From Bacteroidales bacterium (GTDB taxonomy: Bacteria; Bacteroidota; Bacteroidia; Bacteroidales; WCHB1-69): a stretch of DNA of 64,000 nucleotides. The position numbers and the translations under genes were made by a program. The notes beneath the pieces were generated by a model that saw only the letters and a program-made list of their open reading frames with translations, made no database searches and was not told the origin of the DNA. Below, in pieces: positions 1 to 8,754 of the stretch. Positions within the stretch are counted from its first letter, which is position 1. Each line of letters starts with the position of its first letter. The stretch covers positions 4,722 to 68,721 of the forward strand of contig JAFPXF010000057.1 of NCBI GenBank assembly GCA_017394765.1. Direction: 5' to 3'.

Positions 1-2820
1 GGCGCAATGGGTGCCCGCATACGGATTCTCCGTGGTCACGTACCAAGGATTGTCGTTGTTCGTCCAGTTGAACTGGGAGAAATCGCCAGTCTCGAAATCT
101 TCCATAGCTCTGCCCACCGTCAGGAAGAAGGTGTCAATGATATGTCTGTCGCCATCGATGACATGGTAATACAAGGGAACGATGGAAACTGTAGGCACAC
201 TACTGCCAACCTGCACATCGAAAGAGGTGATCACCTCGCTTTGCGCTCCAAGCCAAGTAATGGTCTGGGAGGTGGAGGTCACAGTCACGCCGGAGTAATT
301 GCAGGTAAGGTCAACGAGCAGATTCGTGGCGTCGGCATGGCCGCCATTGCGTAATGTGATGTGGGCAACCGCTTGATCACCCGGATAGATGGCGGTCGCA
401 GCACCCGTGCTTGCCACAGATTTGTCAGTCACTTGGACATTGGGGGCCATAACCGTGAAGTTCACGTTCTTGGTGGAACTGCCGTTGGGCCAGTTGACGG
501 TAATCTGGAACTGGGCGACTTCGCCATCGGTTGCATCATGCGGGATAGCAACCGTGAAGGCATTGTTGATGGTCTGGCTGCCATTGACGGCAAGTGAGTT
601 GCAGGAAGCAGTGCCCTGGGTGACCGTGTAGCCGGGGGTCAAAGAGATCATCGTGGCGGTGATGCCGGAAGCATTTTCCACGCCAAGGTTGGTAAGGGAG
701 AGATCCCAGCTGACAGAAGTGCCGTTGACGGGATAGCTGTTCGCCGTCAGAGCCACATTATTAGCCACCACAAATGGTCCGGAGGGCACAATAACGCTGA
801 CGTTCTTGAAGAACTGGACATGGTTTTGGGCGCCCACGGCAAGCTCGTATGATCCCGGATTCGTCACATCAGCAAGATCGAGGGCGGCATTGCCGGAGGC
901 ATCGGCGAAAGCGGCACAGACCACTTCCCCGCCGTATGTAAGGGCCACGTATGCATACGGTTCCGTGTTGACACTGTAAGTGGCGGAACCTACCGGAATG
1001 ACATCGGCGGAGTTCACCGTCATTTGGGAAGGCATACCCAGATACGGACGGATGGATGGATCTCCAAAGATATGGTAAATTTCCCAATAGTATTTCTTGA
1101 TATCGGAGGAAGAGGCCTGCACGCTGAGGTTGCCGGCGGTCATGAAGCCGCCCAAGCTGGTGAACCATTTGTCATGAACTTCACCGTGCGTATGGAATAT
1201 ACAGTCGTAAGCACCGAGTTTGTTGGCCATATAGTTCATGTTGGCGGTAACATTGCTGCGCACACCCACGGCCCAATAGACATCCTCATTCCAGTAGGAG
1301 ACCTCGGAAGCGCCAATGTAGGCCATGGCGCCTTTGTTCTCAGCACGAAGCAGGGCCTCGCCGAAGCATTCCAAGTTGAACTTGCCGGTAAGACAGCAAT
1401 TGCCAATCATCAAACCGTACTTGTCCTGATTGGCCATGGATGAGACATTGCTGTTCGAGAAGGAGGGGTCGCTCCAGCCTGTCTCGCCACCATGAGCCGT
1501 GTAGTTGGCCCAGCCACAACCGGCGCCAATCTCGTTGCGGATAGTGGCGGCTTGTGAAGAGCAATTGTAGTTGTGCTTATATACAGTCGTGTATGTATGG
1601 TTGCTGGATGAAGTGTTGATATAGTTGTCATACACATAGTTGATTTGGCCATCCGCATGGGTGGGAGCCCATGACGCATCGGTACCGGCGATCAGCACAG
1701 CTTTTCCCAAGTAGGAAGGATCGGGCATGGTATATTGCTCATACATCAGGGTCTTGTTGATCTGTGGTGCCAGTTGGTTGGCATTTTGGGCAGAGAAACG
1801 ACCGTAATAGCAATCGGGAATATTGTCGCCGGTGGTCCAGCAGGCATAATAGAGGTCGGTGACATGGCTGTTCTGCTCAGTGCTGCTGAAGGCGGGCACC
1901 TGGCCGTGGTCACCCACGAAAAGCAGATAAGTAGGGGCGGGATTCGTCGCGGTGGCGCCCGTGTACTGGCTCATGATGTAGTTCTTGATGGATGTGGTGG
2001 TAGTGCCCACGTTAGCATCGTCCGTATAGACGATATCGACCTTGTAGCCGATGCGTTTTTTCCAAGCGGCGAAAGCAATCAGCTGCTCATTGTTGCGGAA
2101 CATGGAATGAGCCACGATGAGGTAGCGGATGGGGGCGCCGCTGAACTCCTCGCGAGTGTCGGGCATCGGGTTGATGACGGCCTGGGAAGCGGCCGTGAAC
2201 AACGGGCTGCCATAGCGAGCCTTCAGGTCGCGGGTGGCGCCGAGGTTGGCGTTCACGAAGGAGACCTCCACATCCACCTTGCGGTAGATGCGCACCTTGC
2301 CGGTGACAGGGTTGTAAGCGACGGGAGAGACGTAGATGTTGGCGAGGGTGATGTCGCGCATCGTGCCGGCCTTCTCCACGCGCACCAACGGTTCGGAGTA
2401 AAAGGCGTTCCGGCCATACGTCTGGGCATCCTTCACAAACTCACGCGATCCACTGTATGACTTGGGATAAGCGGGTTGCGCAGGATAGACAGGATAGTTG
2501 ATGCCCAATTCCGAAGCGTCCATCTCCACGTATTGGACATCCTTGACGGTCGCGATGACATCTTCGCAGACGGGTATTTCCAACAGCTGCGACATCACAG
2601 GCAATTGGGGCTTGCCCACGGTGACGGAAGGATAATAGTCGTCCATGACAATTTGCGAGAAGTTGCCCAGAGGGGTTTTCACCGTAGTCGCCTGGATGTC
2701 GGCGGCGGTGAAAGTGACATCTATACGCCCGTAATCACTACGGGTTACGTTGTAATGTTGGGCGAAGGATGCGGAGACCCACAGCAACATCGCAACCAAA
2801 ATCATAGTCAATTTTTTCAT
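1..2820 (-). CDS. C25 family (gingipain-like) cysteine peptidase, 3' end beyond window
   Basis: Secreted cysteine endopeptidase of family C25; 940 codons are visible and the frame is still open at the window edge. Residues 1-20 (MKKLTMILVAMLLWVSASFA) form a signal peptide. A gingipain-type propeptide follows (GKPQLPVMSQLLEIP around residues 69-83). The catalytic domain shows GDHGQVP near residue 301, the catalytic His in NYTAHGGETGW (His443) and the catalytic Cys in NCCLTGKF (Cys476). The His-Cys spacing of 33 residues equals that of Arg-gingipain (family knowledge). The last visible part (NNDNPWYVTTENPYAG) reads like the Ig/adhesin portion after the catalytic domain. A T9SS sorting domain would be expected at the unseen C-terminus. 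A -7 box at 2875-2883 lies 55 nt upstream of the start. Cleavage specificity cannot be told from what is seen. Confidence 0.93.
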   Translation of the reverse strand, partial: MKKLTMILVAMLLWVSASFAQHYNVTRSDYGRIDVTFTAADIQATTVKTPLGNFSQIVMDDYYPSVTVGKPQLPVMSQLLEIPVCEDVIATVKDVQYVEMDASELGINYPVYPAQPAYPKSYSGSREFVKDAQTYGRNAFYSEPLVRVEKAGTMRDITLANIYVSPVAYNPVTGKVRIYRKVDVEVSFVNANLGATRDLKARYGSPLFTAASQAVINPMPDTREEFSGAPIRYLIVAHSMFRNNEQLIAFAAWKKRIGYKVDIVYTDDANVGTTTTSIKNYIMSQYTGATATNPAPTYLLFVGDHGQVPAFSSTEQNSHVTDLYYACWTTGDNIPDCYYGRFSAQNANQLAPQINKTLMYEQYTMPDPSYLGKAVLIAGTDASWAPTHADGQINYVYDNYINTSSSNHTYTTVYKHNYNCSSQAATIRNEIGAGCGWANYTAHGGETGWSDPSFSNSNVSSMANQDKYGLMIGNCCLTGKFNLECFGEALLRAENKGAMAYIGASEVSYWNEDVYWAVGVRSNVTANMNYMANKLGAYDCIFHTHGEVHDKWFTSLGGFMTAGNLSVQASSSDIKKYYWEIYHIFGDPSIRPYLGMPSQMTVNSADVIPVGSATYSVNTEPYAYVALTYGGEVVCAAFADASGNAALDLADVTNPGSYELAVGAQNHVQFFKNVSVIVPSGPFVVANNVALTANSYPVNGTSVSWDLSLTNLGVENASGITATMISLTPGYTVTQGTASCNSLAVNGSQTINNAFTVAIPHDATDGEVAQFQITVNWPNGSSTKNVNFTVMAPNVQVTDKSVASTGAATAIYPGDQAVAHITLRNGGHADATNLLVDLTCNYSGVTVTSTSQTITWLGAQSEVITSFDVQVGSSVPTVSIVPLYYHVIDGDRHIIDTFFLTVGRAMEDFETGDFSQFNWTNNDNPWYVTTENPYAGTHCA

Positions 2821-2874
2821 AAAGTACTTATTTTTAATAATTTAAATATTCAAAAGGATTTATTCCAAAGAGTG

Positions 2875-2883
2875 GCAAAGATA
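2875..2883 (-). promoter_or_regulatory. -7 promoter element for the C25 peptidase gene
   Basis: On the minus strand this reads TATCTTTGC, a match to the Bacteroidota -7 consensus TAnnTTTGC. It sits 55 nt before the ATG at 2820 and is divergent from the promoter at 2920-2928. Confidence 0.65.
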
Positions 2884-2919
2884 TAAAAAAAAGCTCTACT
2901 TTCTATTTTTTCTTTTTTG

Positions 2920-2928
2920 TATTTTTGC
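2920..2928 (+). promoter_or_regulatory. -7 promoter element for the tsaC operon
   Basis: TATTTTTGC matches TAnnTTTGC, 19 nt upstream of the ATG at 2948. The leader would be very short. It is paired back to back with the promoter of the divergent C25 gene. Confidence 0.7.
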
Positions 2929-2947
2929 GGGCTAAATTATCAAAACT

Positions 2948-3511
2948 ATGGAACAGGAAACAGAGAAATGTGCCGAACTGCTTCGTGCGGGCAAAGTGAT
3001 TGCCTACCCTACCGACACGGTGTGGGGCATCGGATGCGATGCCACCAACGAAGAGGCTCTGATGCGCATTTACCGCATCAAGCAGCGCAACGAAAAAAAG
3101 AGCATGATCATCCTCCTCGATTCTGCCGAGCGTCTCCCGATGTATGTGGAGAACATCCCGTTGATTGCCTGGGACCTCATCCCGCACGTTTCGCGCCCCA
3201 CCACGTTCATCTACCCCAAGGCCAAAAATCTTCCGCAGAAGCTCATCCACAACGATGGCTCCATTGCCATTCGCATCACGCTCAACGAGTTCTGCAAGAA
3301 GCTCATCCGCACCTTGGGACGCCCCATCGTCTCCACCTCCGCCAACATAGCGGACGCCCCCACTCCGCAGACCTTCCCCGACATCTCCAAGGAGATCATC
3401 GCCCAAATGGACTATGTCGTGCCCCAAGAGTTTGCCACCTCCGTGGACTACAAGCCCTCACGCCTCATCAAATTCCTTGACGACTATAACTTCACCATCA
3501 TCAGAGACTAA
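2948..3511 (+). CDS. tsaC: L-threonylcarbamoyladenylate synthase (TsaC/Sua5/YrdC family)
   Basis: Makes threonylcarbamoyl-AMP from threonine, bicarbonate and ATP, the first step of the t6A37 modification of ANN-decoding tRNAs; cytoplasmic. The 187-residue protein is of YrdC-only length, without the extra Sua5 domain. Family motifs are visible: AYPTDTVWGIGCDA at 18-31, IKQRNEKKSMIILL at 43-56 (the K-R-x-x-K-P-type substrate loop with KKS in place of KP), and IVSTSANIADAP near 124-135. The start is fixed by the promoter only 19 nt upstream. It is followed after 5 nt by coaD, so the two are probably co-transcribed. Assignment to the family is firm; the gene symbol follows common usage for the short form. 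Confidence 0.93.
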   Translation: MEQETEKCAELLRAGKVIAYPTDTVWGIGCDATNEEALMRIYRIKQRNEKKSMIILLDSAERLPMYVENIPLIAWDLIPHVSRPTTFIYPKAKNLPQKLIHNDGSIAIRITLNEFCKKLIRTLGRPIVSTSANIADAPTPQTFPDISKEIIAQMDYVVPQEFATSVDYKPSRLIKFLDDYNFTIIRD

Positions 3512-3516
3512 CCGCC

Positions 3517-3978
3517 ATGCCCTTGACAGCTGTTTTCGCGGGCTCGTTCTGCCCCTTCACCAAAGGACACCAAGACATAGTTGACAAAGTCCTGCCCCTT
3601 TTCGACCATATTGTCATCGCCATCGGACACAACCACAATAAAAAAGACCTATTCCCCGTTGAAAAACGCATGGAATGGATTCAAACTGTCTATAACAACA
3701 ACCCCAAGGTGGAAGTCATGGCCTATCAAGGGCTCACGGTGGAGCTGTGCCGGAAGCTCGGTGCCCGGTATCTCATCCGCGGCGTGCGCAATGCCGCCGA
3801 CTATGCCTTGGAAGAGGAGATGCGACTCGCCAACCGACTGCTCGCCCCGGAAATCGAGACTCTCTTCATCCCAGCCTCACCCGAATGGGCTGCTGTATCC
3901 TCCTCCCTCGTCCGCGAACTCATGGCCAACGGGGCCGACCAATACAAGGCGCTCATCCCCGATGGTGTGAAGCTCTAA
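3517..3978 (+). CDS. coaD: Phosphopantetheine adenylyltransferase (CoaD)
   Basis: Adenylates 4'-phosphopantetheine to dephospho-CoA, the penultimate step of coenzyme A synthesis. The 153 residues are the usual length. The nucleotidyltransferase T/HxGH motif is seen as FTKGH at 14-18 after AVFAGSFCPF; most homologues have SFDPF, so Cys replaces Asp here. The ISSxxVR-type motif is present as SSSLVREL near the C-terminus. It lies 5 nt after tsaC and 32 nt before the next gene, consistent with one operon. Confidence 0.95.
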   Translation: MPLTAVFAGSFCPFTKGHQDIVDKVLPLFDHIVIAIGHNHNKKDLFPVEKRMEWIQTVYNNNPKVEVMAYQGLTVELCRKLGARYLIRGVRNAADYALEEEMRLANRLLAPEIETLFIPASPEWAAVSSSLVRELMANGADQYKALIPDGVKL

Positions 3979-4010
3979 AGTCTAAAATCCCAAAACAATT
4001 GTACAATCCC

Positions 4011-5450
4011 ATGTCCCGTGTCGCACGTCCACTGTTCATTGCCCTGTTCGTCGGGTTCGCCGCTTTCGGGTGGGCGCAGCGGCCTGTGACCGTGAACGGG
4101 ACCGCCCCGTTTGCAAAGGGCGAAGATATACGGCTACTCGTCTTCGACGACCTGCTCAACAACATCCCCACGGTGGCCGCGACGGACAAGATTGACAAAA
4201 ACGGCCATTTCAAGCTATCTTACGCCACCAACCGGCCACAACTCGTCCAATTGGCCATCCGGACCTCGAAAGCGGAGTTCTTCATCGTGCCCGACCACCA
4301 TTACAACTTCTCCATTGGCGTGGACACTGTGCTCTTCAAACTCATCAACCCTGAAAAATACGGCGGTTATCTTTGGATCACCAACCCCGCGACCGACACC
4401 AACGACCTCAATTACAAAATCAACCGTTTCAGCAACTTCTTCAGCCGTGCCATGGACTACTACGGGTTCCAAATCACCGTCGATCACGACGTTGCCGCCT
4501 GCGACACCCTCGACCAGCTGCTGCACGAGCGTTTTGACATCCAAAACAACCCCCTGAACTTTTATCAATCCTATACCTATTACACTTGCGGACAGTTCGA
4601 CAGGATCTGCCGCGCCAAGTCGCAGGACGAATTTTACCGCAAATATTTCGACAACGATTACATACAGTACAACAACCCCGCCTACATGGCGCTCTTCAGG
4701 GAAAGCTACACCGGCTATCTCTACAATTCGCGCTATATTCCCAAAGATTTGTTAGGCGCCACCATCAACGACGATCCAGACTACATAGCCCTTTTCAACG
4801 GGCTGGGCCGTGATCCGATGCTCGCCAACGAACGTTTGCGCGAGTTGGTCATCATCCTCAATCTTTCCGAATTGTTCGACAATGAAGAATTCGACCGCGG
4901 CAATGTGATCAAGCTGTTGCAATACATCAAGGCATCCACGCACTTTCCGGATCACATCATCTTCATCGACCATGCCCTTGAGCGCATGACCCTGGCCGCC
5001 GCCCCCACGCATCCGCTGGTTTTCAAGGACAAAAAAGGCAAAAAAGCGCCCATTAAACAATTCGACAAAAAGGACATCTATGTGCAGGTGTTCCAAAGTG
5101 ACTGCTTTGAATGCATTCGGGAGATGGCACTCATCCGGGAATTAAACAAGAAATATGGCGACAAGATACAGTTTCTCAGCCTCAACGTCGATCCTGACAA
5201 GGAGAGTTACGAACAGTTCCTCAAGAACTATGGGGAGATGTTCGACTGGCCCATCCTTTACTTCGACGGCAACTACGACTGGCTGCTGGAGCACGGTGTG
5301 GAGACCCTGCCCGAGTATCTTATCATCAACACGGACGGCCAATTGCTGCATCGCTATCCGCCGGAGCCGGAAACGGGCCTGTCCGACTATCTGCTCCGCC
5401 GTTTTCCTCCACAAGAAGAACAACCTGACAATCCATTATTCAGAAATTAA
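4011..5450 (+). CDS. Secreted protein with C-terminal thioredoxin-like domain
   Basis: A 479-residue protein beginning MSRVARPLFIALFVGF, a signal peptide ending near AFGWAQ. The frame is open further upstream into coaD, but this ATG is chosen because it gives a proper signal peptide. The N-terminal ~100 residues look like the beta-rich DUF4369-type domain that often precedes TlpA modules in Bacteroidota. The middle is helical and not recognised (possibly DUF5106-like). Residues ~350-470 form a thioredoxin fold with the redox pair Cys365-Phe-Glu-Cys368 and a cis-Pro region (VETLPEYLIIN). Probable role: periplasmic thiol-disulfide exchange. It is followed 19 nt later by a second TlpA-like gene. 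Confidence 0.8.
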   Translation: MSRVARPLFIALFVGFAAFGWAQRPVTVNGTAPFAKGEDIRLLVFDDLLNNIPTVAATDKIDKNGHFKLSYATNRPQLVQLAIRTSKAEFFIVPDHHYNFSIGVDTVLFKLINPEKYGGYLWITNPATDTNDLNYKINRFSNFFSRAMDYYGFQITVDHDVAACDTLDQLLHERFDIQNNPLNFYQSYTYYTCGQFDRICRAKSQDEFYRKYFDNDYIQYNNPAYMALFRESYTGYLYNSRYIPKDLLGATINDDPDYIALFNGLGRDPMLANERLRELVIILNLSELFDNEEFDRGNVIKLLQYIKASTHFPDHIIFIDHALERMTLAAAPTHPLVFKDKKGKKAPIKQFDKKDIYVQVFQSDCFECIREMALIRELNKKYGDKIQFLSLNVDPDKESYEQFLKNYGEMFDWPILYFDGNYDWLLEHGVETLPEYLIINTDGQLLHRYPPEPETGLSDYLLRRFPPQEEQPDNPLFRN

Positions 5451-5469
5451 TTTATAAAACCTGTTTTTT

Positions 5470-5988
5470 ATGAAAAACTCCATTTTGCTAACGACCATCA
5501 TTCTTGCCTTCTGTCTCTCTTTGGGCGCACAGAACGACAAAACCTCCAATTTGGCCAAGTTGCCTGCTGTGGACATCCAGACCATCGACGGCAAGGTCTT
5601 CAACACCCAAGACATCCAGAACGACGGCAAGCCCGTCATCGTCAGCCTTTGGGCCACATGGTGCAAGCCCTGCATCGCCGAGTTGCTGGCCATCGCCGAC
5701 GAGTACGAGGACTGGATGGAGGAGACGGGCGTGAAACTCTATGCCATTTCCATTGACGATGCAAAGACCTCCGCACGCGTGGCTCCGTTCGTGCAAGGTC
5801 GCGGCTGGGACTACGAGGTGCTGCTCGATGTGAACTCCGACTTCAAGCGCGCCATGAACGTGAACGATGTGCCGTACATGTGCATCCTCAACGGCAAGGG
5901 GGAGATCGTGTGGCAGCACACCTCCTACGCTCCCGGCAGCGAGCAGGAGGTGTATGAGATTATCAAGAGCCTCGCTGCGGAAAAGTAG
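5470..5988 (+). CDS. TlpA/ResA-family periplasmic thiol-disulfide oxidoreductase
   Basis: A 172-residue exported thioredoxin-fold protein. Residues 1-20 (MKNSILLTTIILAFCLSLGA) are a signal peptide. The active site is WATWCKPC with Cys65 and Cys68, and the cis-Pro loop is NVNDVPYMCIL. The CKPC pair is typical of reducing periplasmic members such as ResA/TlpA. It stands directly after another thioredoxin-fold gene and before the DUF6029-like and Omp28 genes. Omp28 is itself a thioredoxin-fold lipoprotein with a CxxC, so this stretch looks like an envelope redox cluster (inference). The partner substrate is unknown. Confidence 0.9.
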   Translation: MKNSILLTTIILAFCLSLGAQNDKTSNLAKLPAVDIQTIDGKVFNTQDIQNDGKPVIVSLWATWCKPCIAELLAIADEYEDWMEETGVKLYAISIDDAKTSARVAPFVQGRGWDYEVLLDVNSDFKRAMNVNDVPYMCILNGKGEIVWQHTSYAPGSEQEVYEIIKSLAAEK

Positions 5989-6063
5989 CGGGGCACCCAT
6001 CCCGTTCGGGTTCGTCTATTTGTGTTTATCCGCGAGATCACCGGAAGTATCCGGATAATTCAT

Positions 6064-6072
6064 TATTTTTGT
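6064..6072 (+). promoter_or_regulatory. -7 promoter element upstream of the DUF6029-like gene
   Basis: TATTTTTGT is a near match to TAnnTTTGC, 71 nt upstream of the ATG at 6144. It suggests that this gene and Omp28 can be transcribed separately from the thioredoxin-like genes before them. Confidence 0.5.
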
Positions 6073-6143
6073 CGCCGTGATTGAAACTCACAAAAGGAGA
6101 CTCCGGATGTTATTTTATCAACCAAACTCTGCAGATACAAAGT

Positions 6144-7868
6144 ATGAATAAAATTTTACGATTTTCGGCAATATTATTGCTCATTCTGACACTGGGCACA
6201 ACCAGCGCCCAGCACCAATTCGGGAACAGCCGCATCAGCGGCGATTTTGGTTTTAATGGCATGTACTACATCCCCGACTCACTCATCGGCGCCGAGAAGG
6301 TTGACTCCAAGGTGCGCGCCAACGCCTTCCTCAACCTGCTCTACTCCAACGGCGGATTCTCGGCCGGCATGCGCTACGAGTTCTACATGTTCCCGCTCCT
6401 CGACTTCGAAAAGATCGGCTACCAAGGGCAGGGCATCAAATTCTTCTTCGCCGACTACAAAAACAAGTTTGTCCAAGTCACCGCCGGCACATTCTACGAG
6501 CAATTCGGCAACGGGCTTGCGCTCAGGGCATACGAGGAACGCCAATTGGGCATTGACAACAGCTTGTTGGGTGCCCGCGTCAAGGTGACGCCCTACAAGG
6601 GCATCATCATCAAAGGGGTCTGGGGTATCGAACGTGTCAACTTTGAGAGCTACATCGGTCGCACCGACCAAGTGCGCGGTCTCGACGGCGAGATCATCCT
6701 CGGCGAGCTGATCCCCAAGATGCAGGAGAAGGGCTTCATGGCCAACATCGGCGCCTCTTTTGTCAGCAAATTCCAAAAGGCCGATGATGACATTTACGTC
6801 ACCCTCCACCCCGACGTGGACTCCCTTCGTGGCACCGGCGTCATCCCTGCCGACAAGGTCCCCGAAAACGTGCCCGTCTGGGCCACACGCCTGAGCTTCG
6901 GCTACAAGGGCTTCCGCCTTGACGGCGAGTTCGCCCAAAAGATGAACGACCCCAACATCACCAATGAATTCATCTACAAGAAGGGCAACGCCCTCTTCCT
7001 GTCGGCCACCTACGCCATGAAGGGATTCGGCATCGCGGCCTCCTTCATCCGCGCCGACAACATGGATTTCCGTTCGCAGCGTTTTCAAAACAAGAACGCC
7101 CTGTGCTACATCAACAACATCCCGGCCATCAACCGACAGTACTCCTACCAGCTGATTGGCGACTACAGCTTCGCGTCGCAGCCCAACAGCCAGATCGGTG
7201 CCCAGCTGCAGGTCAACTACCAAATCCCCAAAAAGAGCAAGATCGGCGGCAAGTACGGCACCGACCTCACCTTCAACTACTCGCGCTTTCACTCCATTGA
7301 CCAACAGCCTGTGGACGAGGCCGTCCAAAACGGCACCATGTCCGGCTCCTCAGGCTACACATCCTCCTTCTTCAAGTTCGGCCCCGACCTGCTCTATCAG
7401 GACATCGGCCTCGAGATCAGCCGCCGTTTCACCAAGCATTGGAAGCTCATCCTGGCCTACAACTACATCACTTACAACATCGACAAACTACAGGGCCATC
7501 CCGGCATGATGCGCGGACACCTCGTCGCCGCCGACCTGCAATGCAAGATCACCAACAAGCACGCACTGCGCTTGGAGGCCCAGCATCTATACACCAAGGA
7601 CGACAATGGCAGTTGGCTCTATGGCATGCTTGAATACTCCATCAGTCCGCACTGGTTCATTTCCGTGGGCGACCAGTGGAATTACGGCAACGAGAATGCC
7701 AACATGCGCCTGCACTACTACAACGTGGCCGCCGCCTACGTCTGGAACACCACCCGCGTGGCTGTCAACTTCGGCAAGACACAGGAAGGCATACTCTGCA
7801 TCGGTGGCGTTTGCCGCGCCGTGCCCGCCTCCTACGGCTGCGGATTGTCCCTCACCACCTCTTTCTAA
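6144..7868 (+). CDS. Outer-membrane beta-barrel-like protein, DUF6029 family
   Basis: A 574-residue exported protein. The chosen ATG gives the signal peptide MNKILRFSAILLLILTLGTT followed by SAQHQF; the frame is open 21 codons further upstream but without a signal. The rest is rich in alternating aromatic/polar strands and ends GCGLSLTTSF, with a terminal Phe as in outer-membrane barrels. I match it by memory to DUF6029, a Bacteroidota family commonly found next to Omp28 and TlpA genes. The Omp28 gene follows after 19 nt. Function is unknown; a barrel partner for Omp28 is an inference from context. Confidence 0.7.
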   Translation: MNKILRFSAILLLILTLGTTSAQHQFGNSRISGDFGFNGMYYIPDSLIGAEKVDSKVRANAFLNLLYSNGGFSAGMRYEFYMFPLLDFEKIGYQGQGIKFFFADYKNKFVQVTAGTFYEQFGNGLALRAYEERQLGIDNSLLGARVKVTPYKGIIIKGVWGIERVNFESYIGRTDQVRGLDGEIILGELIPKMQEKGFMANIGASFVSKFQKADDDIYVTLHPDVDSLRGTGVIPADKVPENVPVWATRLSFGYKGFRLDGEFAQKMNDPNITNEFIYKKGNALFLSATYAMKGFGIAASFIRADNMDFRSQRFQNKNALCYINNIPAINRQYSYQLIGDYSFASQPNSQIGAQLQVNYQIPKKSKIGGKYGTDLTFNYSRFHSIDQQPVDEAVQNGTMSGSSGYTSSFFKFGPDLLYQDIGLEISRRFTKHWKLILAYNYITYNIDKLQGHPGMMRGHLVAADLQCKITNKHALRLEAQHLYTKDDNGSWLYGMLEYSISPHWFISVGDQWNYGNENANMRLHYYNVAAAYVWNTTRVAVNFGKTQEGILCIGGVCRAVPASYGCGLSLTTSF

Positions 7869-7887
7869 TCCTTAAAATCTTGACAAA

Positions 7888-8721
7888 ATGAAAAAAACAG
7901 CGATATTGATGGTTTTCGCAGCACTTGCGTTCTTTGGCTGCGACATTATTGAAGCTCCATACGTCATCCCGACCAATCAGGAGAACGTAACGGTAGAATT
8001 TCCGGCTTTGGACCTTTCCAAGGTTTACCGCAAAATCCTCATTGAGGAATACACGGGTCACCGATGCACCAATTGCCCGAGTGCGCATGTCGTGTTGGAA
8101 GACCTGCACGAGCGCTTTGGCGACACCCTTGCCATCGTGGGCATCCATGCCACCTCGTTGGCCAACACCTCCAACCGTTTCCCTTACAACTTCCGTACCC
8201 AAGCGGGCGACGACCTCGCCGAGGATTTTGGCATCAATGCCATCCCCGCCGCCATCATCAACCGTGAATATCAACAGGGCGGATGGCCCAAGGATGAGTG
8301 GTTGCAGAAAATCAACCAGGTGGACCGGTCCAAAGCACTTGCCGCCATCCAAATCATCAACGAATATGATGCAAACCTGAAGTTGAAAGTTAACACGAAG
8401 GTGACCATGCTTGAGGACAACGACCATCCCTTGCGTCTCTCCGTATTTCTGATCGAAGACGGCATCGTGCAACCGCAAATGAGCAACACCACGACCATTG
8501 ATGACTACACGCACAACCATGTGTTGCGTGCCGCTCTGAACGGCACCTACGGACAGCCGTACGAAGAGACCATGCCGAGACTCACCGAATTCACATACGC
8601 TTGCTCCGTCAGCTTTGCCGAACACGACTGGAACGCCGCCAACTGCACCGTTGTCGTATTCCTGTATGATGTCCAGTCCGGCGAAGTGGTGCAAGTGGAA
8701 ACCGCTCCCGTACTGCAATAG
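7888..8721 (+). CDS. Omp28-family outer membrane lipoprotein
   Basis: A 277-residue lipoprotein: signal MKKTAILMVFAALAFFGC with lipobox Cys18, then a linker and a thioredoxin-like Omp28 domain. That domain begins KILIEEYTGHRCTNCPSAHV, with the CxxC at Cys60/Cys63, and continues with GIHATS and the cis-Pro-like INAIPAAIINR. Omp28 was described as a surface protein of Porphyromonas gingivalis (family knowledge). It follows a DUF6029-like barrel and two thioredoxin-fold proteins, which suggests a shared redox or surface-assembly role. The C-terminal half is beta-rich and has no further motif I recognise. Confidence 0.9.
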   Translation: MKKTAILMVFAALAFFGCDIIEAPYVIPTNQENVTVEFPALDLSKVYRKILIEEYTGHRCTNCPSAHVVLEDLHERFGDTLAIVGIHATSLANTSNRFPYNFRTQAGDDLAEDFGINAIPAAIINREYQQGGWPKDEWLQKINQVDRSKALAAIQIINEYDANLKLKVNTKVTMLEDNDHPLRLSVFLIEDGIVQPQMSNTTTIDDYTHNHVLRAALNGTYGQPYEETMPRLTEFTYACSVSFAEHDWNAANCTVVVFLYDVQSGEVVQVETAPVLQ

Positions 8722-8754
8722 TTTTTTTTTACAAGATTCCATAAATCCCTTATC

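Noticed and set aside
1..360. Plus-strand open frames at the left edge
   Set aside because: They lie antisense to the C25 peptidase gene, whose frame, catalytic residues and signal peptide are clear.
6279..7328. Minus-strand open frame of 349 codons
   Set aside because: Antisense shadow of the DUF6029-like gene; no start context or domain.
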